Shown here: positions 26,091-39,692 of the stretch, piece after piece
Position numbering within the stretch: position 1 is the first letter of the stretch
Layout of the letters: each line of letters opens with the position of its first letter
Assembly: GCF_031755915.1 (NCBI RefSeq)
Contig: NC_083390.1
Span: forward strand, 23,059,001-23,123,000
Source: Ziziphus jujuba
Lineage: Eukaryota; Streptophyta; Magnoliopsida; Rosales; Rhamnaceae
Length of the DNA stretch: 64,000 nucleotides
Reading direction: 5' to 3'
Program-made: the position numbers and the translations under genes
The notes under the pieces: model-generated
Database searches by the model: none
What the model saw: the letters and a program-made list of their open reading frames with translations, nothing else
Told to the model about the DNA's origin: nothing

Positions 26091-27646
26091 GCATGTGTAA
26101 TACTATTTTTAATTCTTACTCCACATTAATCCATACTGAAAAAGAGTAGAAAGAAATCCAGGCGTGAAGTTTGGGTGACTTATCATTTCGAACTTTAATT
26201 AATTTTCACTTTGATTTTTAGAAGCATATATTGCAGCTCTTAATTTGGTTTAGACAAGCAAAGTATACAGATAGCTTCTAAATGTCTAAATCAGAAGCTG
26301 TGTAGATAGGCATTAGCATATGGAGGAATTCAAGGACAAATAAACTTCTTTGGGGTGCTAGCAACTGCAAGGACGTGGATTTGCAAACACATTTTTAGTG
26401 GAAATAAAGTAGGTGTATCTTCATATGTGCTATACTCCTAGATGCCAAGTACCTTAATTACAAGATCGTCCATATATGCATATATGGTACTTTATGATTT
26501 TGTTCTATTCATCGAATTTTTTCTTTTTCATTTGTATTTTCTAGAATATATCATGTTTTCTTTTACAAGTTGAGAGATATGTGTATCAGTTATACCATGG
26601 TGGATTTGTACACCAACGTTCTATTAGGACAGTTGTTGGCCTCATTCAAACACTTAAAAACGCTTTTAAACCAAACACTTAAAAATGCTTTTAACCTTGA
26701 ACGAAGTTGATACCTACTTTACCTAGGCATACAAATCTGTTATAACCAAATTAATATACTATATTATTTATAGTATCATTTTCTCCGAAATAAATATTAC
26801 AATTATTTCAAAGATCAAACTATATTTTGATGTTTTCGATTTGTATAATTTTACGATTTAAATTTTTAGTTTTCAAAAATAATCATTTGGATTTTTAATT
26901 TTTGAATACCATTTTATTTAATTTGATGAGAAACAAAAAAGAATCTCAATCTTCTGCAAGGTACATCATAGATCGTGATATATATTGTTATGCCATTATA
27001 TACACATGAATATTATATATGTAGTACCAAGCACATACAAAGTTAGATCCAAAATTTCGAAGATTCTACTGCATGATCTTCTTAGTGCGTCCATGACCGA
27101 CATCAGAGTCATTTTAGTTTGCAGTACTACTTCTCCAATATATTTAATGGGAAGACAAAAATGACATGCTTGCTCAACTAACTTACATATCATGCAAAAC
27201 TCTAGTGGACAGACAGGTAGTCATGCTACAACATGAACAAATTAAGATTCAAAGAATACCATATTTGGGAAATAAGGAGCTTTTTAGGTGTTTATGCATG
27301 AATGTTTTGGTTATTTCTTGGTTCAGCTAATAGTACTTGTATAAAGGACAAAGGGGCTAATAAAGACTCTCACTATAGATTTCTCATATATACTTCAAGA
27401 CATGACATAATAAGTGGATGCTTCACTTTAGTATAACATTGTGGCAAATAATTTTCCCCAGTTTGGATTTTACTCAATTCACTGTGAAGTTTCCAGTGGA
27501 GGGAATATGGAAACAAAAGATGGAAGAGGGGATGTAGTGGACATCCATGTTACTGCTGCATATGCTTATGCATTTGTTGATGTGTCCCCTAAATTTTTAT
27601 TTGACCAACCTACTTTATATATAATAAATATTGATATTACTGTCAT

Positions 27647-27730
27647 CAAATAGTTTACAAAATGATATGATAATTGTTGGCATTGACTCAAATAGTTTAC
27701 AAAATGATATGATAATTGTTGGTATTGACT
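27647..27730 (+). repeat. 42-bp tandem duplication
   Basis: Two adjacent copies (27647-27688 and 27689-27730) begin CAAATAGTTTACAAAATG and end ATTGACT, differing at one base (GGCATT versus GGTATT). A recent local duplication in intergenic DNA. Confidence 0.95.
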
Positions 27731-30700
27731 ATTGACTTCATCTCAATTAGGATGAGTCAAAATTCTTAAAGAAATTGGTTTTTAAGATTTAGCTTCTTAA
27801 AAATTTATTTAAAATTAATTTTCCCCTTGTAATGTTTGTTTGGTAATAGAAATTTTAAAACTATAAAATAATTAAATCAAATTTTATGTTTTTAATTAAA
27901 GATAAAATTTTTCTCTTTTCGTAAAATTCATATAAATAAATTTTTTTAAGAAAATTTCAAAATGATACTTAACCACTTACTTTTTTAAAATATGAAAATT
28001 TAATTTTTTAGGTCTCCATGTTTTGTTTCTATATTTTGCTAACTATCCAAACATAAAAAATCTCTAATTTTTTCAAAAAATTTATTAGATTTCCATTAAT
28101 TTTATTAGTTATCATATTTTATTAAATTAGGCTTAAAGCTAAAATCTCCCATTCAATTTATCATCCATCCCAAAAAAAATAAAAAAAGAACTAAACACAC
28201 CACATGGTCTCCATGCTATTTTGCAAACTATTGTATATGGAAGTTATTAATTGATTAACAAAGGTATTATGGATAAAATCATATATATGAGCATGACAAA
28301 ATAGTTCATAGTTTTGGGAGCTCCAATTGGAAATCATGCTTGCCGAAGCTTGCACCTTGGAGATCTCACCTACCATCTACTACGTGGCACCTCTCATTTC
28401 TAGTGTTTGGTACTTTGCACCTTTATATATAATCGTTGAGGTCAAGTCTCGAAAGTGTGCCTATGTGAAACTTAGGGGTGAAAGCTCATTTTATTATTAT
28501 ATTAATATTTTTATTGTTATAAGATTATAAAATAAAGAAAATAATTTATATTTTGAATGTTAAAATATATGTAAATCGATATTATCATTATCCGTGCCAT
28601 AAACATAAATTAAAATATATATACATCTATATTATTATTACGTGTCCAATAAATATATATAAACAAGTATTAAATTTATGGAAGTTTCCAATAAAAAAAA
28701 AATTTCAATTATATATTTTATAATTATTTAATAATTTCTAGATTAATATATGCTTTTTATATATATTTTAGATATCATTATAATTTATCTTACTCTTATC
28801 TATATTTTTTGAAACTCCAACTTAAGATCTTCTTCTGTATACATTATATTTTTACATTTTCTATTTTTTTAGCCAAAAAAAAAATTTAATTTTAAATAAG
28901 TTTCCAATTTTTAACACTACTTTTTCATTGTTTTTTATTTTTTCTTTTCTAGTTTGTTATGATTGGGGATGCCTGAGGGCATAGCAAAAAAAAAAAATAT
29001 ATATATATATATAAATACATATTACCAAATGATATCAATGAATATCAATGTTTTTGAAGAGGAATATGTTAATTATGTAAAGACAATCCAATGGCAAAAT
29101 TACATAATTTTTTTATTTTTGTTTAAAGTATACTCATTTTCAACATTAAAAAAGGATATAAGTCACTTTATTTTGGTACAAATCAAATATTTTATATACA
29201 AAAAAATTTTAAACATATTATATAAATACGTTAAACCTAATAAACAGATCATAGATTTTTTTCTTTTTTTTATAGATAATAGATCATGAAATTTGACGAT
29301 TTAAGATAATATAAATATAATAATGGCCATCTTCCAATGGTACGAGCTTTTTGGAGGAATTATAATTTAATTTTCACCCGGATAAGAATTGAGATAACAT
29401 ATGTGTCATTGTGATTTGTCAGAAGAAACTAAATCTATGAAGCTAGATATTTTGTGCTTTCCATCATGGCGTGTGATCATACAAATAATCATCACTTTAT
29501 AACAAATAATATTTTTCATGAATAACGAACCGAGCAGAGGAAAGAACTTTAATTCATCACATTCATCTTAATCACCGGTTTACATCACATATAGGTCCCA
29601 TGAATGGTAATTAATTAAGAAAACTAAATGATAATTCAAATTTTCAATAGATGGGTGATAAAGCTTTTTTTTTTTTTTGTGTGTGTGTGTGTGTGTGAGA
29701 GAGAATTGGGTGAAAAGCTTCACGTACAAATGGTCATAAAAACGTTTGCATAAAGCTACTGAATAATAAGCTGTAAAGTAGCATCATTGAAAGAAATGGC
29801 AAACAGCAAAGAAAGCAAAGGAAAACTAATTTTGACTTCAAGAGAAATTACATGACTTTGGATTTATTGCATTCTTCATTCTCATGTATGCAATTTTTTT
29901 AAGAAAAAAATCTTTTCTAGTACCTTTTTTCAAAGCATTCCCTACATGTTTCCTTTAATATCTAAAATATATGAAAAATGATGCCGTATACGTTTCTAAA
30001 ACCCAAACACATGCTGTTCACAATTCTGTATGATAAGTAATTTTACGGGGAAACTCCACCTCAATTGGAAAGGTAGCTACTTTTTTCCGATAGAAATACT
30101 TGATAGATATTTAATGGGATATATATATATATATAAATATATATCATTCAAAAAGAAACTGATGGAGGAATACCATATCTAATATCGGATTAAGTTGGTC
30201 CCTTCTAGTACATATCAACAATTGCAAATTTCGTAATTTGGATAAGATTACCAAATGCTATAAAGGTTTTATTTGGCTGAAAAAAAAGAAAAAACAAAAA
30301 AGGGGGAGGGAAAAAAAGATGAAATCTTGTCTCCTTTACAAAGTTTAAATTACTCCTTGTAGTTGCTGCCATTTTGATCCCAAAATGTTTAATTAAACGA
30401 TTAACAAAAGACCATGAAATTCTGCTAGAAAATCCAATATTGGAAAACAATTAAAATTAGTACCCGAATATACAAGACGCCTACAAAATATATATATATT
30501 ATCACTATAATAAATTTCTTTTGGTTAATGCAAAAAGGCATAATATGGAAGCAATACAATAAACTTTATTAATTACATGTAAAAATATAAAATTGGCTTC
30601 TTAATAGTAGATTTTGTAAATCAGTATGATTAATATAAAATAAAATAAGCAATTAATTGGCTCAATGATATAACCTCAAGAAGGGAATTTCTGTAGATGG

Positions 30701-30742
30701 TCAAAAAAACCAAAAAGGACAAAAAAAAGAAAAAAAAAAGTC

Positions 30743-30867
30743 TTATGTGGAAAAATGCAAAATTGGAGAACGTGTTATTAACAAAATAGTATTCAATAAC
30801 AAAATAGTATTCAAAAAAGCATAGGAGAGCTTTTGATCATTTTTCTACTCTCTAATATATTAATATT

Positions 30868-30901
<34 letters not shown>

Positions 30902-31074
30902 GGGCGTGTTTACATTGCAATCTGTACCGCATCAAAATCAATGTTTTTTTTTATGTGGAAAAATGCAAAATTGGAGAACGTGTTATTAATAAAATAGTAT
31001 TCAATAACAAAATAGTATTCAAAAAAGCATAGGAGAGCTTTTGATATTTTTCTACTCTCTAATATATTAATATT

Positions 31075-31132
<58 letters not shown>

Positions 31133-31170
31133 GCGTGTTTACATTACAATCTGTACCGCATCAAAATCAA
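30743..31170 (+). repeat. Tandem duplication of a roughly 208-bp unit
   Basis: Copy 1 (about 30743-30950) and copy 2 (about 30951-31170) both run from TTATGTGGAAAAATGCAAAA through an internal AT run to GTACCGCATCAAAATCAA. They differ by a few substitutions, a short deletion (TTTTGATCATTTTT versus TTTTGATATTTTT) and the length of the AT run, which is much longer in copy 2. Recent unequal crossover or replication slippage is likely. Confidence 0.92.
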
Positions 31171-31298
31171 TTTTTTTTTTTTTTTAAAAAAAAACATTGA
31201 TTTTAATATATGTATAACAATAAAATTGATAATTTTTTTTTTCCAAAAACATCGGTTTTAATTCGGATTCCCATGTAGACGGATCGTACTATAACAAC

Positions 31299-31308
<10 letters not shown>
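31125..31308. mobile_element. Candidate MITE with imperfect terminal inverted repeats
   Basis: The left end reads TATATATGGGCGTGTTTAC and the reverse complement of the right end reads TATATATGGCGTTGTTATAG. The similarity continues imperfectly for about 45 bp to AAAATCAATG versus AAAACCGATG. The middle is A/T homopolymer and contains an inner inverted pair (AAAATCAAT / ATTGATTTT). The TA-rich flanks hide any TA target duplication. Size about 180 bp. A Stowaway-like class is a guess. Confidence 0.45.
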
Positions 31309-31336
<28 letters not shown>

Positions 31337-34300
31337 CAGCATGCTCTAAATCTTACTTTTCCTGGTTTGAAGTTTGAAGAGACAAATTAATCTTTTTATG
31401 GGTTAAGATGAGGACAACAAATTTCATTCGAAGTGTTCAATAGGACCATTAAAGAATCTCATAGGACCAATTCAAATCAAAAGCTCTTGGGTTTGAGACC
31501 GAATTCTAAAAATACAAAAGAAATAAGTAAATAAATAAGAAGAAGATTGTGAGAAAATATTACCTCAAAAAAAAAAAAAAAAAAAAAGAAGAAGAAGATT
31601 GTGAGAAAAGGGGCACCATCCAATGTCAGAAGGTATAGCAAATTTGCAACGTGTAAAAGTGGCATAATCCAGTGTTTGTTGGTAAAGTGGAAAAAAGAAA
31701 AGTTTGTGCCTTGTAGAAGAGTCTTCAGATTTAGCAAAGACACTTGGCACTTAAAGGACCATCCAAGATAAGCATCTTATGATTCAACCGAATCATTTTT
31801 AGTATTACATACAGTAAACTATCTATTATCAAATAATAATAATAAAGTTACGCAAAAAGTAATTTCAATTCATTTTGGATATACATTTCAAGTTTGAGAA
31901 TCCAATGTGAGGCAGATAGAGGCCTTATTGTAATATGTAGGAATTTTGGGAGTGAATTATTTGTTACTTTTTGCCTAATGCATGCATTTAAAAAGAATAA
32001 TATTAAAAGAAAAAGAAAATTTTAATCAATACATATAACTTTTTTACTATAGATCTCCGTGTAAGTAAAAGAATAATAAAATTAGACATATATCTGTATA
32101 TTGATGCACTATAATGGGAGAAACTCATTAGTTTATAAACATAATGTGAGTGAGAATTAAAGAATGATTTTGGAATCAAAATATATCCCCGAATCTTCTG
32201 GAATTGAAAGAAATGAATGAGAGAAAGTATATTGATATTATTCAATTCAAATAATTTGCTAAGCCTGTGCTCAATCAGGAAAGTATTATATGTTTGGTTA
32301 TCCAGCTGCTGTACTAGCATATAATATAATCGAATATTAGTACAACTTCACAACTATACCAAGATCCATATTAATATATAATAATTTTTATATTTAATAT
32401 AAATATGGAATAATTCCTCAAAATTAAATCACGCATTTTGTTTTCCAACATCTATTTTAATTTGCAAGGCAGATTACATGTCATTACGGCACCTGCAACA
32501 AAGCAAGGCTGTTGATTCCAAATTCCAAACAAAATTAATTTTATAAATTTTATAAAAATTTAAATGAAAAAGTTTGAAAAAAGCATAGACCTTTAGACGA
32601 CAATGACACCAACCCTCAGCCAAGCCTTTTATGGGAAAGACGACACAATCTCAGCCACTATCTCATCCAATGAATAGATATTTGACACCTATAAAGGGCA
32701 CGAGGAACCCAGCTTTCTTTCTTTCTTTTTTCTTATTTATTAATTTATTATTATTTTTTTTTTTTTATGAAGCACCCTTCAAAAGTAGATACCCCCTTTG
32801 TAAAGAAAAGTGAAAGATAATATATGTGTGTGTGTATATACTATATATATGTATGTATGTATGTATTTTGGTTTGGTTGGAGTTGTAAACGAGTTCAACA
32901 CCTAGCTAGCTATTAGCTATTAGTGGTTTCATGATAATAAGCTTCAGTTTTTGATTACTACTCTATATTTTATTTAATTTTATTTTAATAAGTGTGACAT
33001 ATATTCTTTGTGTTTCTATGCCTAATATATATAATGAGATGACAGATTACAATATGTTTTTTTAAAAATAAAAAATAAAAAAAATTGGTGAATGTTTTTG
33101 GGTGTCATATGGGGTCCCATATTTTAATACATACATGCATTGGCTTGGGTCCCAAATTTTAATAAATACATGCATAGGCTTACTTCCTTCTTAGATGGAC
33201 AACAATAAATATCTATATTAGTAATAATATTTTTTTTTTTTGGAGAAAATATATTAGTAATTTATGGGTTGGTAAAAAAAAAAAAAATCCTCAAGCATAT
33301 TTAATTCTATGTATCAACCAATCTAAACGTCTATGTTGGAAGCTTTTCCACTACTCAAAATAGTGTATAAATTAATTAAATATATATGTTATGTATTTTT
33401 ATTCTACCATGGCTTTGCTATCGGTGAATATACCTCCTCACTTGAAGAATTATTAGTTTTTGGAAAAATTCTTCAAAATTTTGACCGTCTCAATTCAATC
33501 TTGAGTTATGTATATCATCACTCCATACATGGCTGTAAGTGTACCTACAATCAGTGAATACAACAGAATCTCACATATCATTATGAAAAATATCAACTTG
33601 ACTGAGTAGATTAAATTAACAAAAATATATAAAAACATAAATAAATACATACGGAAAATTCCACATCTATATTATCATAAGTAAAAAGGGAAAATGGAAA
33701 GAAATAATTTGAATGTTCTTTCTTTTTTCAATTTTTTTTTCCATCTTCATCTCATTCACATCATCTTTAAAAATATTTGCAAAGAAATAAATAAAAATTA
33801 AAAAAATAAATATGCATTAATATGAAATGAGATTTTATCACTAATTGAATAAAAAAAATAAAAAAAAAATTAAGAAGCTAGAAGATGTTTGTCCAAAAAA
33901 AAACAAAAGTATGGAATATGAAAACGCATTGAATAGTAGTTAATTAGAAAAAGAAATGCAAGAAATCTTTGTCAAACTGTCTTTATAGATTTTTTTATTA
34001 TTTTTTTTAATTATTATTTATTTTTTTAAAATATACTCAATGGAAAGAAGAGAGAACAGAATGTATAGTCCCTTCGTAGAAGTGGGACGACGACTAAGGC
34101 AAAGTATTATAGTATCTGACATCTCTTTATTATAAATAGTAAGAAGATGGGATTGGTATAAAAAGCAACTAGCAAATCCCCAAAAGACACGTAGAAGAAA
34201 GTAGGAAAAGACCAATTTGTAATAGTCGAATACATTAATACATCACCTCTGGATCCCAATAAATGAAACTTTTTGGTGTGGCTCGGTTCGATTTGGTTAA

Positions 34301-34458
34301 GTTTAATTGGATTAACTACATTGAAATTTTACATCATATATATAGTTAAAATCATAATATTTTGAAATTAAATTAATTAGCTAAATTTCTTTTGTCTGTC
34401 ATGAATCCCACTGAGTCTTTTTCTCGTGCCATCTCTAACCCCCCCTGGCCATTCACTT

Positions 34459-34465
34459 TATAAAT
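34459..34465 (+). promoter_or_regulatory. Candidate TATA box of the ABCG21-like gene
   Basis: TATAAAT lies about 200 bp upstream of the ATG at 34663 and is followed by a CT/TTC-rich stretch (about 34500-34560) typical of a plant 5' leader. Position and composition fit a core promoter. Confidence 0.5.
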
Positions 34466-34662
34466 CTCATCACATGACTTGTTCTTGCATGTGATCATCA
34501 TCCTCTCCCTTCTCCTCTTTCTCTTCATCTTCTCCTCTTTTCTTCATCATCTTCATCTTCAACTTCAATTATTCCTTTTTTATTTTCCATTTTTTATTTT
34601 TTATTTTTTATTGCTGTTTCTGAAACTTGTGTGTTTTGATATTACGTTTTTTAAGAACTAAA

Positions 34663-37600
34663 ATGATGCCTCCAGAACAGGAAAGTGGCATCACAACCCC
34701 TCCACCAAGCATTTTACTATCAAACATCAACAGGTCAGAGAACGGTTCGGTTCATGCCGAGCCATCTTGCTCTGTGAATAGTATTAATAATGTCAACTCC
34801 TGTTTGGGAGATGAGAAAGCTGACCACCTACAACCATCCCCGCCTAGATTTTCTCTTTTCCGGGAATCTTTACACCCTGTAACACTCAAGGTATGCTACA
34901 TATATATATATATATACACAGACATAGGACACAGTAATTTATATACATATACATGATAAAGTAATTTGCTAGGCGATGTCAAGTAGCCTACTATGTAATC
35001 CATATGAAAAATTATAATTACGGCAACTTCAACAAGCTCATAATTGCTTGAAAATGAAAAAAAATGTATATGTTTTCCTGAAAAATGTAGTATGTTTACA
35101 TATTATAAATATATTGGCTTTCGAATTAATATTGCAGTTTGAAGATGTTACATATTCAATAAAGTTGAACACCAACAAAGGAAGCTGTTTCACTTCACAA
35201 GAGCCAAAAGCAACTAAAGCAGTACTTAATGGAGTGAGTGGAATCGTCCGACCGGGCGAGTTACTGGCAATGTTGGGTCCGTCCGGCAGCGGCAAGACGA
35301 CCCTTCTGACGGCGTTGGCCGGCCGGTTGCGGGGCAAAATCTCCGGCACCATATCGTACAATGGCCAACCATTCGCGAGCTGCATGAAGAGGAAAACCGG
35401 GTTTGTCTCTCAAGACGACGTGTTGTACCCACACTTGACTGTCCTCGAGACATTGAAATTCGCTGCTTTGTTAAGGCTCCCGAAGAATCTCACCAAAGAA
35501 GAGAAAATCGAGCAGGCCGAGATGATCGTAGTGGAGCTTGGCCTCACTCGCTGCCGGAACACCATCATCGGAGGTCCTCTGCTTCGTGGTGTGTCTGGTG
35601 GTGAACGCAAACGGGTCAGTATTGGTCAGGAAATGCTCGTAAACCCGAGTTTGCTGCTTCTCGACGAACCCACTTCCGGTCTCGACTCCACGACGGCTCA
35701 GCGTATCATCGCCACTCTTCGAACACTGGCCCGCGGCCGCCGGACGGTGATCACCACCATCCACCAGCCTTCCAGCAGGTTGTATAGGATGTTTGATAAG
35801 GTGTTGGTTTTGTGTGAAGGATACCCGATTTACAGCGGGCATGCGGGTCGGGTCATGGAGTATTTCGGATCCATTGGGTTTGTTCCCGGTTTCAATTTTA
35901 TGAACCCTGCCGACTTTTTGCTTGATCTAGCTAATGGTAAGGGGAAGAAAAAAATTATCCCTAATCTCCTTATTATTATTATTATTTTTTCATAATCTTA
36001 GAATTAAGTTAACTTTTTTTGGCCAAACCATTTTAATCATTTGGTACATGTACAATAATAATAATAATTTTAAAAAAGTTTGCCATGCATTTTGGGGACT
36101 TAAAATTTTGAAACATGTCAACCTCACAATAGACATGCAACTACCTTGCAACTTGGAAGAAAAAACTTTTGGCAGTTAATGATCCAATTTTGGTAGGAGT
36201 TCATTTTCAAGATAAGTAATAGTGGTGTGCACAAAAGACAACTAAATTTCAGTGGCCGACCATCTTCTTCAATTTTTTTTTTTTTTTTTTCTTCAGTAGG
36301 GTCTGAAAATGAAGGAAATATCTATGTAGGGAGGAAAACTAGATTCACATAAGCTATGTGCCAATAATGACCCTCTAAAGTTGAACCTCTTTTTTTTTTT
36401 TTTTTTTTTTTCTTCCTTCCTACTTCATTCTAATTTAATATTCTTTTGCATTTATATAATTTTTAGTGCATTGACAATAACTTCATTAATTAGTGATTGG
36501 ACACTCACATCGATAGCTAAAACTACTGTATGCATCCCTGCATTTTCAGTTCTATGCCAGTTTGTCTCCAGCTGAACTTTGATGGGATGGGCTACTTACT
36601 TTCAGTAGGTCGGATCAAAATTCCAAGTTTATTGGATATAGATCTCCAAACCAGTTATTCCAAACTTAAGACAGTAGATGGACTAGTTCATAGATGAAAT
36701 TTTGGGTAACTGAGCAGTGGTCAAAAAGACAAATAATTTGGTCAATTGGGTTTAGAAAAGTGATTGTGTTTTTTTCCTTTAAAGATTTCATCATCTTCTT
36801 TTCTTTTTTTTTTTTTTAATCTTGCTGGTGATTGTGCTTTCTGTTTTTAATAATTGTAATATGACTAAGCACGTTTTTAAATTATTCAACTTAACTTTGT
36901 TAGTCTTGCTTACAACTTTTTTTTTGTTTATACGTATTAATTATCCATGTTTATCTTAAAGAAAAGAAAAAGAAATAGGCAAAAAATTTAGGTGCTTTAA
37001 CTTTTGAAAAAGAGGCAAGCTTTTAGAGACTATAGTACAATTTTTTCTTTTGGGTCTGTTTTCTTTTTGATTAACTTAATTGGTTTTGGGTTTATGCAGG
37101 TATAGCACCTGATATGACACAAGAAGATCAATTAGAGTTTCATGGAAGATTAGACCATCATGAGGATCAAAATGCAATAAAGCAATCCTTAATTTCATCA
37201 TACAAAAAGAACATATATCCTTCTCTGAAGACAGAGATTAATGAAAACTATAAAAACCCTGTTCTTTCCACATCAAAACCAGCAAGAGGTAATTAAAGCA
37301 AAACATTAAAAAATTAAATAATAAAATTTTCTTCCCTATTCTTAAGTGCATTTTGTCGCATTGTCACTATGCAATAGATGGTACATATTTTTGTTTGTAT
37401 GTTCAACTTGGCACAACCTTATGCTAAAATTTTTGCACATATTTTTCGTAGGTAGTGAGAAGGAATGGATGACTGGCTGGTGGGAACAGTTCAAGGTGTT
37501 GCTGACAAGGGGTTTAAAAGAAAGGAAACATGAATCTTACTCTGGTCTAAAGATTTTCCAAGTCCTGTCTGTTTCAATTCTTTCTGGTCTTCTATGGTGG

Positions 37601-38420
37601 CAATCTGATACTTCACACATACAAGATCAGGTACTATTTTCTTTAAAAGCACTCATTCTCAATCATACATGTACAAAACAGAAAAAACAAGAAAAAAAAA
37701 AAAAAAACTTTGATGAAGAATTGGGTTTTATTCACAAATTCAATATAATATTGCTTTTTTCTATAACAGGTGGGACTTCTATTTTTCTTCTCCATCTTCT
37801 GGGGTTTCTTCCCCCTATTCAGTGCTATATTTGCCTTTCCTCAAGAAAGACCAATGCTGATTAAAGAGCGTTCCTCGGGCATGTACCGCCTTTCATCCTA
37901 CTACTTTGCTAGAATGGCTGGTGATTTGCCAATGGAGCTTGTGCTACCAACTGTTTTTGTGACAGTTACATATTGGATGGGTGGTCTTAAGCCTTCACTA
38001 CTTACATTTCTATTCACCCTCTCAATTGTCCTCTTTAATGTGTTAGTCTCCCAAGGACTAGGACTAGCTCTCGGTGCCATTCTAATGGATGTCAAGCAGG
38101 CTACCACTCTAAGTTCAGTGACAATGTTGGTGTTCTTACTAGCTGGTGGATACTACATTCAGAACATCCCGAATTTCATCGCTTGGTTGAAGTACGTATC
38201 GTTTAGTCACTACTGCTACAAGCTTCTTGTTGGCGTTCAATATTCAGCGAATGAGGTTTATGAATGTGGAGTTGGATTGCATTGCAAGGCGATGGACTTT
38301 CCTGCTATTAAATTTTTAGGACTTGACAATCTGTGGTGGGATGTAGCTGCTTTGGCTGTCATGCTGGTTGGATATAGAGTTTTGGCTTATGTTGCTTTGA
38401 GGATGGGACAGCCTCACTGA
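34663..38420 (+). CDS. ABCG21: ABCG-family (WBC) half-size ABC transporter, ABCG21-like
   Basis: An ATP-driven half transporter, expected in the plasma membrane as a dimer; its substrate cannot be read from sequence. Exons 34663-34890, 35138-35936, 37100-37288, 37452-37630 and 37770-38420 join in frame into 681 aa. The nucleotide-binding domain comes first: Walker A GPSGSGKT (123-130), Q-loop Gln168, signature VSGGE (228-232), Walker [10 protein letters not shown] (248-256), switch His285. A linker follows, then the ABC2 membrane domain with about six hydrophobic segments from residue 460 on, including [13 protein letters not shown] and the [19 protein letters not shown] stretch. This NBD-TMD order defines ABCG. 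The MMPPEQES start and the linker [12 protein letters not shown] resemble Arabidopsis ABCG21 more than ABCG9 or ABCG14. I chose ATG 34663 for that reason, over an upstream in-frame ATG at 34627. It looks intact. Confidence 0.94.
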
Positions 38421-39580
38421 TAACATTTTTTTACCTTGACCATTCAAAAAAAAAAAAAAAAAGGGGGGGAAAGAATTTAGAGACTGAAATATTCTGCAAA
38501 CTGAAGCAAATGGAATTGATGAAAATGTTCTTCCAACGTGATGATGATCGAATAATCTCCTCATTTTACTCGAAAAGTGTGAACCGTTTTCTGATCACGC
38601 TGACTTGGTTAGATCTAAATTGGGTCAATCTGTGGCTGCAATGCAAATTGTGTTATTAGTTAACAATTAGAAATATATCATGCTATTGATTTTTTATGCA
38701 AGGATTCATTCTGAGTTTGTTTTAGTATTCAATTTTCAGTTCCATCAACAAACATAGATACAAAAGCAGGGAAAAAATGTTTTAAAAAAAGAAATAAGGA
38801 AAAGTTTAATCATTTTTAAGGAATCAAATTGGATAAATTAAGGTTTTCAAATCTACAAATGACTTTGTTAAGTGGAAGTTCAATCTTGCTCGGTTTAGGT
38901 TGACGCTAAAAAGAGATGTCATATGAAAAGAAAACCAAAATTCTTATCACAAAAGGTCCTCAAATAAGGCTGCTTGTATATAGAAATCCAAATCCAAATA
39001 TCCTCAACATCACACCCTAGCAGAGTAACTTTCTAGTTATAAAATGAATCAGCCGTACGGATATTAGAAATTAACCATTTATTTTTCTAATTTTTTCATA
39101 CTTATGCTTTAAGTAACATGCTAGCCTTATAACACAAGTGTGTGACACTGATATAACTTCCTTTCAGTTCAAAAAGTTGAAGCTTAAGAATGCAAATCTA
39201 TAACTTTTTGTGGATTTATAAAGAAAACAGGGGAAATTAATGGGTATTTACACAAAAAAAGGGGGAAAAAAACAAAAAAGTTAAGTACCACTCTGAGTTC
39301 CACATGATCAAGTTGAATGACAAGTAGATGAAGTTCTGATCATAACTTTATGCCTTTGGAAATATCTACCATGCCTAAGAATAGGCATCCAAAAAATCAT
39401 ACCTGTTAGAAATTGCCACCAATGAAGCATCTGATACAAACAGCATCTATCAATAGACCTCCACCAGTTCAAGTTTATTCCATTCCCCATCAACATTTTT
39501 ATCCCATCTATATTCACCTATTTTGTACAATAGTAAGAAATTCCTATTCCAACCAAAGTTAAAACACTTTGAGCTCCAAC
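38421..39580. other. Spacer between the ABCG21-like gene and the small basic-protein genes
   Basis: The start should be the ABCG 3' UTR, including an A/G homopolymer tract near 38446-38469. No further coding signal or recognisable repeat is seen. Confidence 0.5.
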
Positions 39581-39588
39581 TATAAAAA
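39581..39588 (+). promoter_or_regulatory. TATA box of the first small basic-protein gene
   Basis: TATAAAAA lies 112 bp upstream of the ATG at 39693. The context CTATAAAAATGA recurs almost identically 111 bp before the ATG of the second copy (42190), which strongly supports both as real core promoters. Confidence 0.75.
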
Positions 39589-39692
39589 TGAGTGTTTTGT
39601 GTTGGAACTACTACTTGAGGCCAGCAAGTTAGACAACTTTTTGTGTTTCAAAGAAAGAAAAAAAAAAAGCAGAATATTTAAGAGAGTTAACA

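Larger units (their letters stand above)
19251..34450. other. 15-kb gene-free AT-rich region
   Basis: I found no exon chain, RNA gene or intact transposon here. The first few hundred bases should be the PPC4 3' UTR; an A20 run sits near 19411-19430. The rest is AT-rich spacer with long AT microsatellites (about 24499-24602, 25086-25134, 25317-25371, 31078-31130), duplications at 27647-27730 and 30743-31170, a candidate MITE at 31125-31308 and degenerate repeat DNA at 25440-26090. A less AT-rich patch at 24635-24780 has no recognisable content. Reading frames up to about 108 codons occur but have no family resemblance or splice support. Confidence 0.6.

Noticed and set aside
37346..37864. 172-codon frame overlapping ABCG exons 4 and 5
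   Set aside because: It contains exon 4 in frame but reads through the following intron and enters exon 5 in the wrong frame. The spliced model gives the conserved membrane domain.
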